DNA of 50,621 bases from Pedosphaera sp. (GTDB lineage Bacteria > Verrucomicrobiota > Verrucomicrobiia > Limisphaerales > SXQI01), in assembly GCA_025359965.1 (NCBI GenBank), contig JANYDC010000018.1, forward strand, positions 1 to 50,621. Reading direction: 5' to 3'. The notes beneath the pieces were generated by a model. The model saw only the letters and a program-made list of their open reading frames with translations, was not told the DNA's origin and did not search any database. The translations under genes were made by a program, and so were the position numbers. Within the stretch, counting starts at the first letter, position 1; each line of letters starts with the position of its first letter. Of this stretch, positions 1 to 10,200 are shown one piece after another.

Positions 1-199
1 TGATCCTTCGGCACCCGGCTTTCGGGCGAGATCAGGCAATACATGTCGGCTTGGGCATCCACATTTCCGCGCATGTTTATTTAGACGAACGCTGCCCAAG
101 CACGTTTCAAACAAACTGTCACTTTTTCAATGAACTGCTAGGGCATACGAGAAATTTAACGTCCTCGTATGGCTAAGGCGAACGGATCCAAGTTGTCGG

Positions 200-1756
200 A
201 TGGTTGAGGTCTCTCTTGGCAAAATCCAAGACGCGTGGCCTGAATTTGTTGAGAGAGAACATGCCAACTTCGATATATGGAGGGGCAAGATTGGATTCGT
301 TGATCCAAAAGATGGTTTTAACCACGACGAAATACTAAGAGAACCCCCGGGAAAATTTCTCCAATCTCTCTTGGAAGCAACTTCAGGCTCCATTCTTCGG
401 GATCAGTGGACATATTTGGCTAATTTAGAGGAGTTGTTCGTGCGAAGTAGGCAATGGGGAAAAGATTTTGTATCCGTGCTGGCAAGTATGCATGAGGTAC
501 CTTCTGAAATCTGGAATGCTGTCTTTCAGTATTGGGGAAGGACGCTCAAGCAAATCGAAGATTGGGAATGGATATTGAGTGAGGTAGAAAACTTGCCCGA
601 GAAGCCAACGATATTTTCAGGCATCGCGTACATGATCTCCCACGGCATTTTTAAACCAGATTTAGCAGCAAGCGAAGCGGTAGTTCTGCGAGCGTATGCC
701 CTAATGGACAAGGCATGGTGCATTTGTAGCAAAAGCGAAGAGAAACCCGACGACAGTTTCTGTGATTGGCTTACGAGCTCTATCAATCATGTAGGCGGTT
801 GGATCGGTGAATTTTGGTTTCGTTACTGCGAGCATCTTCGTTTTCGCGACGGAGATCGTTGGTTAGGTATCCCCCTGAGCCTGAAAAAAAGAATAATCGA
901 AGCACTCAGTGGGCACAACAAAATACAGGTGTATTCCCGAATCGCATTAACGCCTTACATTGCATATTTTTTAAATTGGGATACAGATTTTACAGTCGAG
1001 CACTTTATACCCCTTTTAAACTGGAGACGGAATCCCGTAACTGCGCAGCAGACCTGGTCGGTCCTGCTCCACTATCGTCATAATACATCGGTGGACCTGG
1101 AGATGAGACTACTTCCTCATTACCTTGAACTTGCCGAGTATATGCTAGTAATGCTCAAGGATACCGCAGAGAAATCGGACCAATTAGCATTCGATGATCA
1201 AGCCGTACGAAATCTCGGGGGTTATCTGGCGATCATCGCTATGCGAGGTGCTGAAAACCCGGTTCAATCTGGATTTTTCAAAGACTTTCTGGCTCGATTA
1301 CCAAAAAAAGCAGCAGAATCGTTGGCGCACTCAATGGGGGGGTACCTTAAAGACTCGCAACCGGAGGAAGCGGATCAGATCTGGAACAAGTGGATGAAAG
1401 AATATCTAGAAGCTCGCATTGAGGGTTTCCCATTAGCCTTGAACCCGGAAGAGTCAAAGGAAATAGCCGCTTGGTGCCCTTACTTTGGTCAGTCCTTTCC
1501 GGAAGCAGTCAACCTAGTTCTTAAAATGCAGATCACCGGTGTTGCTGGTAGTCTCACTGTAAAGAATTTGCTGGCTGGTTCGTTGCCAGAGAAATTCCCC
1601 AAGCAGACTTGCATCTATGCGATTGCGGTGATGAAAGCAGACAAATATCCATACGGCCCGAATGAGTACAGCCAACTCCTCGAAAAGTTGAAAGAGCCTC
1701 TGTCAGGGACACCGGAACTGGCTGAGTTGGAAGGACAGATTTATTTGCGGGGATGA
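200..1756 (+). CDS. Helical-repeat protein resembling the C-terminal region of SIR2/DUF4020 proteins; possibly 5'-truncated
   Basis: 518 residues, mostly helical, with no signal peptide or membrane segment. The pattern of Trp-rich helices, the early REHANFDIW stretch and the late WCPYFGQSFPEAVNLVLKM stretch remind me of DUF4020, a domain usually found at the C-terminus of SIR2-type NAD-hydrolysing proteins; this is recollection, not a search. No SIR2 domain is present. There is no Shine-Dalgarno sequence before the ATG, and plausible coding sequence (YEKFNVLVWLRRTDPSC) continues in frame upstream to a TGA at 131-133. Another frame is open from base 3 to about 173, so a frameshift near 131-150 in a longer gene is possible. 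The gene is visibly more AT-rich than its neighbours, which suggests transfer. It may be a decayed defence gene or a complete orphan; function unproven. Confidence 0.55.
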   Translation: MVEVSLGKIQDAWPEFVEREHANFDIWRGKIGFVDPKDGFNHDEILREPPGKFLQSLLEATSGSILRDQWTYLANLEELFVRSRQWGKDFVSVLASMHEVPSEIWNAVFQYWGRTLKQIEDWEWILSEVENLPEKPTIFSGIAYMISHGIFKPDLAASEAVVLRAYALMDKAWCICSKSEEKPDDSFCDWLTSSINHVGGWIGEFWFRYCEHLRFRDGDRWLGIPLSLKKRIIEALSGHNKIQVYSRIALTPYIAYFLNWDTDFTVEHFIPLLNWRRNPVTAQQTWSVLLHYRHNTSVDLEMRLLPHYLELAEYMLVMLKDTAEKSDQLAFDDQAVRNLGGYLAIIAMRGAENPVQSGFFKDFLARLPKKAAESLAHSMGGYLKDSQPEEADQIWNKWMKEYLEARIEGFPLALNPEESKEIAAWCPYFGQSFPEAVNLVLKMQITGVAGSLTVKNLLAGSLPEKFPKQTCIYAIAVMKADKYPYGPNEYSQLLEKLKEPLSGTPELAELEGQIYLRG

Positions 1757-1898
1757 AAATAGACGTGGACTTTTTGCCCACAAAGAACGCCTAACACCCG
1801 CGTTGATGTCGCCATAGAACTTCCTTGAGCTGGTCAACGCCGTGCTCACTGAGCGTTCGGCCCCGAACACAACTCGCCGGGCCTCGCCGCTGGCAGCC

Positions 1899-4800
1899 TT
1901 ACGGCTGTTGCGGTGTGGCGATTCGGTAAAATCCTTGAGGTAGCGTGGCGGCACTCGGGTCACTTATTTCCCGAAGACTCGTGACACCCTGCGCGGGGAC
2001 TTGTTGAAGGGTGTGCCAGACCGGGTCAGCAAGGGTGGTTTTAAACTGAACGGTATAAGTTTTTCCAGCCACCGCCGTGAACCGTATTCCGATAGAATCC
2101 GGATTTTTCACAGTGGTCGCCTGAAGGAAATCGCTTTTGTCATGAGGATTCGTTCCTGCGATGTACTCGGCGAGGTTGCTCTGCCCATCGCCATCCGCGT
2201 CGAGAGCGGCGTCACCTGCATTATTAGGGTCCAGGCTGTTGGCCAACTCATAGGCATCAGGAATTCCATCACCATCCGAGTCTTTGGGCAGGGTGGAAGC
2301 TCTTCCTCCCGGGGTGGCTGCGGCAGCCTCCCAGTTCACGTAATCATTGCCGTAATCGCCTTCCAAAATCTTGGTCAACGAAGGTCCATGCCCATCAGGC
2401 GCCGTGGGCCACGGAGCGGCATCGGCATAATTCACCCGATCCTCCCGCACATATTGCAGCACGTTGAGTGCATCCGCCGCGCCCGGACGATCCAACTGCA
2501 AAGTCTCGCCTGAGTTACTCAGGCTGCCCGCGCCCCACTCAAACACTTTGGTCCCGGCTGGGACCAATGCTCCGTAGACGGCAGTGAAAAGCGTGATGTT
2601 TTTGGTAATGATAACGCGTTCACCGGGCTCCATGGTGAGCGGGGGAAAAGAGGGAAATTCGAAGTCAATCCCGTCGCTAATTCGCCAGGCTTTTCCTTTG
2701 AGTGCGTCGTGCAGAGTGAGGGGAGCACCGCTGACATTGAGCAGTTCGATATATTCGGCGTCGCCTGTTCCGGAACCGCCCGGGTTATACATGATCTCGG
2801 AGATCACGATGGGCCCCACGCGCGGAGCGCTGTTTGGCGCGCCGGGAGTCGGAGTGGCCATGGCCACAAAATTGTACGCGTCAGAGCTGGCCTTGTAATA
2901 GGCTCCCAAAGTCTCCCCCTCCAAGCTCGGACCAAAGGCTTCCTTGGACTTATAGTCCGTGAGTTGATCGTTCACCGCAGAACTGAGGTAAACTGTTTCT
3001 CCCACATCACTGAGGGCGAACGCCGTAATCTTGTTCGTGTCGACACTGGCGACGCCGAAATTCAAGTTTTCGTAAAATACGAGATAACCGTCAGCTGGGA
3101 TAATGGTGCCTGCGGGAATCCGATATTTCAGAAGATCGGAGGCGCTGTCGCTCAGGAACCAGCCACCGATGTTGATTGGGGCTTTGGTGCGGTTGTGCAG
3201 CTCGATCCAATCGCTGTCCAAACCCGAATTAGCCAGGATTTCATTGACCACCACGGTCTCACCGATGGTGTAGGGGTAGTCGGCCGCGCTGTGGGTGTAG
3301 CGGGCTCCGATGTCGGGCCGGGTATTATCAGGGTCGGGCGCGTGAGCCGGATCGCCGGCGTCGATGGCGGGCGATTGCGTTTGAAGCTGGAAATCCAGCA
3401 CGGCGGGGTCGACGAATAGAGGATCGGCAAGTAGATTATGCGCGCCTGCCAGAAGCACCGTGTCACTCAAAGTATAGGCCATGCTTAAGGTGGAGAAACC
3501 ATCCACTGTCACGGGTGCCACGGTCGATTTGGAAATAATGCTGTTGGTGATAAAGGCGGAGCCGCCTCCGGCCCCAAAATTCTTCTCATACACGGCTACC
3601 CCGCTCCCGCAAGAGACAAAGGTGTTCTGGTCAATGATCGCAGACGAGCCGGTATCCTTGATTCCCACACCCAGCGCACAACCCACCACCAAATTCCTTC
3701 GCATGACAATGGTGGTCCCCTGCCCAACCGACACTCCCTTGTCGTCGTTGTAATAGATCAGATTGTCTTGGATCAGAATATTTTTTGATTCCTCACCCAA
3801 ATCGATTCCGTCGCTGTTGAAACCTTGAAAATGATAGATGCGGCAGCCTTCAATCAAACCATCCGTGACTCCATCGAAATCGATGGCATCGGTGTCCGGC
3901 GCATTATTGCCCGGAAAAATGCAGCGTTGAATGACGGCCTTCCCTCGTTTGACGTGAACTGAATCGCCGACATAAGGATTGTAGAGCGTGCTGTCCCGCA
4001 AGGTACAACTCCCGCCATAAATATAAACCGGGCTGTCGCAATCAGTGATGTCGATAAAATCCATGACCACATCGGCGTTATGCCCGGTAATGGCCGACGA
4101 ATAGAGTGTTGCGTCGTGGCCCTTGGTCGCGCCCCGGATGATAAGATGGGCGAGATGCGACGGCTCCGCCGGATCTTCAATACTGATGCCTCCCCAGCGA
4201 CCTCCATTTCGTCCGTGAATCAGGACTGGCTCTGCTGTGGTGCCGGCAATGTTGAGAATGCCCTGAACCCGAATATTCCTCTTGGGAGGCATGTTGATGG
4301 TCACCCCGGCTTGAACGGTCAAGGTAACTCCAGCCGGGACCATCAGATCATCGCTCAATGAGTATGGAGAACCAGCGGAAACGAGCGTGGTGTCGCCAGC
4401 CAAAGTCCCGCCAACAATCGTTTCGCCGGAGGGAATAAAGTTCGCCGTGATGGTCGTTGCTCCCGAAATGGTCTCGGTAATATTTTCGCCGCCCGTGGCC
4501 CCCGTCCAACCACTGAAGACGTAACCGGCAGCAGGTACGGCTTGAAGAGTAAACGCGATGTTGGGGAACATCTTAAAGGTTGATGCCTCGACTGGAACTC
4601 CTTGCACAAGGACACTGCCTCCTGCGGAAATGTTCTTGCCGAGCGTAAAATCAACCGCCGCGCCCACCCCGAGCTGAGCGCTCACCTCCCCATAAACAGT
4701 GGATGCCCGCTGGTTTATATAATCCTTCATTTGCTGGATGCTGCTGTTCCGGGCTGCCACGGTTGTGCCGTAGGGCGCCCAGCGGGCGGCATGACGTGGT

Positions 4801-7178
4801 ACGAGCGCGCTGATTTCTACATCCATTTGCGCTAGAATAGCGTCCACCCGGGCCGCCTTGAATGTTCCAGCCATGTGCGCCGCATAACGCTGCGCGAGCC
4901 GTTGCTTGAATCCGACGTTCAATTTAAGCCGCCTAAGCACGTCTTCGTTCGCCAGCATGTCTCCGAGAATACCGGTGGGAGTGGAGAAGGTGCGGTCCAT
5001 GTCAGTGAGGAACCACCGCCATTTGGCCCCTGGGCTTTTCTCCTTCCAGAACTCGCGGTTGTGGAACCAGGAAGTGTTGTTGCCGTACGATTCAGAAATC
5101 ACAAAATCCATGAAACTCTCCACATCGATTCTGGATTCGACGTAGTTCCAGTTGGTCGAGGTCGTCAAGTCGGCCGTGTTAAGAAAACTTATCAAATCCA
5201 GCCAGTTGCTATCCGTTCCTTTATCCACGCCCAGAGTGACGGCAGGACCGGTGATATGACCTAGAAGGAGATGGTCGATTTTATCGGCAGGCAGATGATA
5301 TTGCTGGGCAAACCACGTTTCATCCCACCGCTGGCGGACGTCGTGAAGACCGTAATAGGCTCCGTTGATGAACACGATGCTCGGCCGATAGTCGGCGGTG
5401 TCCACATTGAGGTAACCATGAGCCAACTTGGGATAAAGCGCGTCCCGCAGCATGTCGCCATCCCAGTTATCCCCGCCGTCACGCAGGGTGAACGCACTGT
5501 GGATCGGAACTTGAGTGCCCGGAAAAAGATCGTACGTGACGTTGTCGTTGCCATATTTTCCGCTGATCACGATGTTGAGTGCCTTCTGGGGATGGACCCA
5601 ATTATTTTCGCCGCCGATGCGGATGCCGCAACCTGCGGAAAAGCCCCCGCCTCCGGGCGCAAAGTATTCCACGTTCCCCGGGGCGTCCTTGCCTTTATAA
5701 ACATCCTTCAGTCCATAGAAACCGGTGACCGTCTCATGTTGGTTCGCGTAGATTCCAATGGTGTCGCCGAACAAAGTCTCTGGATCAGCCACTACCGATA
5801 CATACGGAACGTTGGTCGCCGTTTCTGCGCGAAAATAAGTGCGCGTGACAATTGGGCCAGGCACCCGGCCCGCCTGAAAGCAGCGCGCCCGCACGACGGT
5901 CGTCGCTGTAATGCCGATCGGAGTCGAATAGATCGGAGAGGAACTTTTCGGATTGCTTCCGTCCAGTGTGTAATGAATGACGCCTCCGGTGCTGCTCAAG
6001 GACACGGTTTGGTCGGTTGCATACAGGCCGCCCGGCAGGGAAACAGCGACCCCATCGCCGGGAACACGAAGGTCATCCACCACTGCGGCCGTATTTTCCG
6101 CGCCCGGTGTTGCAGCCGCAAACTGCCTCCAAACGGTCGGATTCGCAGCATCCCTCCCGTACGAGATATCGGGCAGTTGCTGGGAATAAGTGACCGTGTC
6201 GAGGGTGGTTGATGCACTGTGCGAAGTAGCCGAAAGCCCAAGGTCTAAGCTAATGTCGGAACTCGTGATGGCCGCCTGGTGCACTTCGACAGCCAAAACG
6301 TTGTCGCCAGTTACCAATCCGGACGCGGGAAATGTGTATGTGAAGAATGCCTCCTCATCCGTTCCATCCACGGTCACCGAGGCGAGTGTCTTGTAGTTGA
6401 TACCGCCCACCGCCATATTGCGCCGCACCACTTCAGCACCATTCAAATAAACAACACATCCATCATCCACCAGCAACTTCATGGAGAGAGCTTGGTAATC
6501 GGATGGATTTGCCACCGTAAAATGATGGCGAAAATAGGTGGTGATGTGTTTGTTACCGGACGACGGTCCGAAAGAAACCGTCGTGGCCACCGGATCCCCA
6601 TAACCTAGTTTGGCCGGTCCCGAGGCCCAGGCTGAGTCATCAAAATTGCGGGCCTGCCATTGGGTGCTCAAATCGCTGCCATGGTCATTATATCTCCAAA
6701 CCGCCACTTTCGCAGGCGGCACCGGCGCGGGAACAGAGCCATGCACCAGCGTGATTGAGCTCAACCCAGTGGCTACAGTGAGCGTGAGCGTTTCCCCCAA
6801 TGCCGAGAGACTGAAATTAGCGTGATATTTTTCTGTGACTGCATTCTTCCACGGCCAGTAACCGCGTGGAAAAACCTGCCCGGGCCCAGCATCGTGGCCG
6901 TCCGCCATGATGAGCAGGAAACCATTAGCGGGAATTGAGGCCCCGGGCGGAATCTGCCATTTAAAGGGGTCGGCGGGATTGTCGCTCAAAAAATAGCCGG
7001 CAAGACTCACGGGTGACGCCCCAGTGTTCTTCAACTCGATCCAATCCGGATAATCCTCAAAATCCGTGATGTCAGGAAAGGCACGGGTGTTGGAGGCCAT
7101 GATTTCGTTGATGACCACGTCTGCATCAGCAGGAACCACCGCGAACATCAGCAACAATACAATAAATAAAGAACGCAT
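1899..7178 (-). CDS. Secreted CotH-family protein with lamin-tail, beta-helix and calcium-repeat domains
   Basis: About 1759 residues from the chosen ATG, which begins a clear signal peptide (MRSLFIVLLLMFAVVPADA) and has GGAAG about ten bases upstream; ATGs at 7193 and 7229 only add a non-signal leader. Order from the N-terminus: a lamin-tail domain (VVINEIMASN), a jelly-roll-like stretch, a chitobiase C-terminal-like repeat (IHYTLDGSNP), a CotH domain (about residues 450-780, with WRWFLTDMDRTFS), an InlB-type repeat (GYVFSGWTGAT), a parallel beta-helix of about 300 residues, two more lamin-tail domains (VVVNEILAN and IVISEIMYNP), and DSDGDGIPD / DADGDGQSN thrombospondin-3-like calcium repeats near the end. 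CotH proteins of Bacillus are atypical kinases; here the protein is probably exported and surface-associated, with unknown substrate. It stands 82 bases downstream of the giant cytochrome gene on the same strand. Confidence 0.9.
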   Translation of the reverse strand: MRSLFIVLLLMFAVVPADADVVINEIMASNTRAFPDITDFEDYPDWIELKNTGASPVSLAGYFLSDNPADPFKWQIPPGASIPANGFLLIMADGHDAGPGQVFPRGYWPWKNAVTEKYHANFSLSALGETLTLTVATGLSSITLVHGSVPAPVPPAKVAVWRYNDHGSDLSTQWQARNFDDSAWASGPAKLGYGDPVATTVSFGPSSGNKHITTYFRHHFTVANPSDYQALSMKLLVDDGCVVYLNGAEVVRRNMAVGGINYKTLASVTVDGTDEEAFFTYTFPASGLVTGDNVLAVEVHQAAITSSDISLDLGLSATSHSASTTLDTVTYSQQLPDISYGRDAANPTVWRQFAAATPGAENTAAVVDDLRVPGDGVAVSLPGGLYATDQTVSLSSTGGVIHYTLDGSNPKSSSPIYSTPIGITATTVVRARCFQAGRVPGPIVTRTYFRAETATNVPYVSVVADPETLFGDTIGIYANQHETVTGFYGLKDVYKGKDAPGNVEYFAPGGGGFSAGCGIRIGGENNWVHPQKALNIVISGKYGNDNVTYDLFPGTQVPIHSAFTLRDGGDNWDGDMLRDALYPKLAHGYLNVDTADYRPSIVFINGAYYGLHDVRQRWDETWFAQQYHLPADKIDHLLLGHITGPAVTLGVDKGTDSNWLDLISFLNTADLTTSTNWNYVESRIDVESFMDFVISESYGNNTSWFHNREFWKEKSPGAKWRWFLTDMDRTFSTPTGILGDMLANEDVLRRLKLNVGFKQRLAQRYAAHMAGTFKAARVDAILAQMDVEISALVPRHAARWAPYGTTVAARNSSIQQMKDYINQRASTVYGEVSAQLGVGAAVDFTLGKNISAGGSVLVQGVPVEASTFKMFPNIAFTLQAVPAAGYVFSGWTGATGGENITETISGATTITANFIPSGETIVGGTLAGDTTLVSAGSPYSLSDDLMVPAGVTLTVQAGVTINMPPKRNIRVQGILNIAGTTAEPVLIHGRNGGRWGGISIEDPAEPSHLAHLIIRGATKGHDATLYSSAITGHNADVVMDFIDITDCDSPVYIYGGSCTLRDSTLYNPYVGDSVHVKRGKAVIQRCIFPGNNAPDTDAIDFDGVTDGLIEGCRIYHFQGFNSDGIDLGEESKNILIQDNLIYYNDDKGVSVGQGTTIVMRRNLVVGCALGVGIKDTGSSAIIDQNTFVSCGSGVAVYEKNFGAGGGSAFITNSIISKSTVAPVTVDGFSTLSMAYTLSDTVLLAGAHNLLADPLFVDPAVLDFQLQTQSPAIDAGDPAHAPDPDNTRPDIGARYTHSAADYPYTIGETVVVNEILANSGLDSDWIELHNRTKAPINIGGWFLSDSASDLLKYRIPAGTIIPADGYLVFYENLNFGVASVDTNKITAFALSDVGETVYLSSAVNDQLTDYKSKEAFGPSLEGETLGAYYKASSDAYNFVAMATPTPGAPNSAPRVGPIVISEIMYNPGGSGTGDAEYIELLNVSGAPLTLHDALKGKAWRISDGIDFEFPSFPPLTMEPGERVIITKNITLFTAVYGALVPAGTKVFEWGAGSLSNSGETLQLDRPGAADALNVLQYVREDRVNYADAAPWPTAPDGHGPSLTKILEGDYGNDYVNWEAAAATPGGRASTLPKDSDGDGIPDAYELANSLDPNNAGDAALDADGDGQSNLAEYIAGTNPHDKSDFLQATTVKNPDSIGIRFTAVAGKTYTVQFKTTLADPVWHTLQQVPAQGVTSLREISDPSAATLPQGFYRIATPQQP

Positions 7179-7260
7179 AAGGGGCACTTCCATAGAGTGG
7201 CACAAATATTTATAACGGCAAGCGCACACAGAGCCTACGGAAGCAGTGTTCCCTTGCAGG

Positions 7261-10200
7261 CTAGTTTCGCGCAGGTGTTTGCAGGAAGCGGATCACATCC
7301 GCAAGGTCCGCTTTGCTTAGGCCAGCCTCAAGCCCTTCGGGCATGAGCGAGAGGTTGGCGCTGTGCAGCGAGGTGATGTCGGCGCGGAGCAATGTGCGCG
7401 TTTTTCCGTCGGGCAATTTTAAAACGAGGCTGTTGCCGGTTTCGGCGGCGATAATACCGTAAAGTTCCTCACCGCCTGCCAGGGTGCAGGTGTAGGCGGT
7501 GTAACCAGGTTCGATGCTGGCATTGGGATCAAGAATGGAAACGAGCAATTTTTCCGCCGGATGGCTGAGCACGGATTGCAGGTTGGGCCCGATATCGTTC
7601 CCCAGCGCGCCTTGCTTGTGGCACTGGGAACAGAGTTTGGTGAATACCGCCATGCCTCGTGTTGCATCACCTTCGAGGGCCAGGGCGGGCCGGAATTCCT
7701 CCACAACTTTCGCGCGAGTCGAAGCGGCTCCGGCAGCAAGGGCTTTCGTGGCCAGCGCTTTAACTCTCGCCGAGGAATGGCGCAGAAGGCGGCCTCTTCG
7801 CGCAGCATCCAGACTGGTTGGGTTGATGCTTCCGGCCTCGACGCTCTTGGCAAGGGCGTAGGCCCAAGGTTCGCGGGCAAGCAATTCTTCGATGGCGGCG
7901 ATTCGGGTCTCGGGACTCAGGGTGGGCCATGCTTGGGTGATAATGGCAGGAACGCTGGCGTCGGCACTCACGCCAAGCGCTTTAATGGCGGACCGCTGAA
8001 ATTCGGCCGGGGTCTGAGGCGTGAGAAATGTGGCTAAAAGTGCCACTGCTGACGCGCGATGCGGTTCGTCCCTCACAAGCAGGCCGGCGGCGGAAACGCG
8101 CTGAGCCACGGGCTGGCTGGCATCGGCGGCGAGCAGCACAGCGCCGGCCATAAGTTTTGGAGCCTGCTGGAGTTCCAGGGCAAGGGCGTCATTGGGGATC
8201 GATTGCTCTAATTCGCGAAGGCTTGATTTGCGCCTGGCCAGAGTGTCAAGCAACTGGCTGAAGGTCTCCATTTGCAGGGCGGAGAAACTTCCGGCAACCG
8301 GCTTGAGGGTGGGCGCAATCAATCGTGCGACAGTTTCGCGGTTTTGCAGATTCAGCGAGAGGTTGAGCAAAGGTTCGGAGAGGGCGACCAGGGCGAGACC
8401 ACCTGCCGCCACCGTAGCATCTACCAGTGCCAGATTGTGCGGCACTGCCGAGCTCATGACAGCAGCAATGATGTATTTGTGCTCGTAATTGGCCACGGCC
8501 AGACGGCCCAAGGCCATGCCTGCGCTCGGTTCATCCCAGTCACCCAACGTGCAGGCCAGTTGAAGGCGCACTTTGGGGTCCGCGTCGTCCACCAGTTTGA
8601 TGGCAGCCGCGGCGACTTGCGGAGTGAAGCGTGATTCGGCAAGTCGCAGCGCGTTGATGCGGACACCCGGATGGTCATCGTCCAGAGCGCGCACGAGCAG
8701 TTCGGGCTTAAGCGCATCCAAGCCATCGAGAGTGCAAAGCGCGTGCAGGCGGGCCAATGGGTTTCGACTCTCACGGACGAGCTTGACGAGCAATGGAATG
8801 GCGGCGGGATTCTTTTTCCAAAGCAACATCATCTGGGCTTTGTCACGCTGCCAGCCGTTGGATGAATCAAGCGCGCTGACGAGTTGGGGCAGGCTGAGTT
8901 TGGCAAGCGGGGTTGGTTTGTGAGGCGGTTTTTCGGCGGGGAATACGCGATAGATGCGCCCGCGTTCCTCACCGAGCCGATAGTGGGGCAGGAGTTCGGC
9001 CTTACCTTCAGGAGGTAGCCATTCGGGGTGTTCGATCATGTAACGGTACATGTCAACGACCCATAAGGAACCGTCGGGGCCGGTGCGCGTCATGACGGGG
9101 CGGCACCAGCGGTCCTCGCTGGCAAAGAAATCACGGCCTGCTTCGGCGAGGTCGCGGTGCGAGGTGAAGCTCACATCATCATCGGTGACCAGGTTGTGCT
9201 GGACGAGGTTGTGAAAGGGTTCGCAGGTGAAGGCGTGCCGGGTTCCGCCGGGGCCGAAGAGGAAATCATCCCGATAGATGATGGCGGCGCAAGCCGAGGT
9301 GAAATGGCCTCCCTCATCAAAGCTGTGAAAGCGTTTCTCGCGTTTGCTGGCGGGGAAAACCTCGGGGCTTTTTGGCGTGACCACTTGCTGTACCGGGTCG
9401 GGTGCTGCGACATGGGGGTTGCGGCGGATGTAATGATCCCGCAAAACATAGTGCCACAATGGCCAGGTATTCTGTACGCCAAACCAGTTGCCCCAATCAT
9501 CGGGGTTGCGTCCGAACTGGGAGGGGCCGGACTGCGCATCGAGCTCGCCCGTATCGGGACGGAAACGGAAATCACGGCTGCCGATGGCGTAATCCTTGCC
9601 GTTGATGTGGGATTTAATTTTGGTGTCCGTACCGTACCCGCCGTGATGCGCGCCGCTCGCGCAATAAACCCAGTTGTCCAAGCCCCAGCGCAGGCCGTTG
9701 ACCCGCAGTTGTTGGTTGCCTTCCAGAAACCCGCTGAAAAGCACCTGCCTCACATCTGCTTTGCCGTCGCCATCCGAATCCTTGAGGAAAATAATCTCCG
9801 GCGCGGCCGTGACAATCACGCCGTCACGCCAGACTAGAATGCCGTTGGGAAAAGAAAGGCCCTCGGCGAATATGGTGGATTTGTCGTATAGGCCATCGCC
9901 GTTGGTGTCTTCCAACACGCGCACGCGGCCGCCGGGTTTGCCTTTGCCGTCCATGCCGAGCGGGTAATCCACCATTTCGACGGCCCACATGCGGCCGCGC
10001 TCATCCCAGTCAATGGCCACGGGTGATTCGAGCAAGGGCTCTGATGCGACCAGCTCGGCCTTGAATCCTGCGCGCACGTGAAGTTTGGCAAGCGATTCGG
10101 CGGGCGAAAGAGGAGGAGCAGCAATTTGAGTTGGAGAGGTTGCCGCCGCGCTTTGAATGGTGTTGGGGCGTGCCGGGAAACCACTGGCCTTGTAATGGGT

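Noticed and set aside
1855..1868. Inverted repeat GTTCGG/CCGAAC between the first two genes, considered as a terminator
   Set aside because: Very short arms and loop with no T-run on either strand.
2001..2513. Long plus-strand open frames inside the CotH gene (also near 2709-3419, 5271-6212)
   Set aside because: They are antisense to a gene with clear domains and themselves show no recognisable motif; they follow from its base composition.
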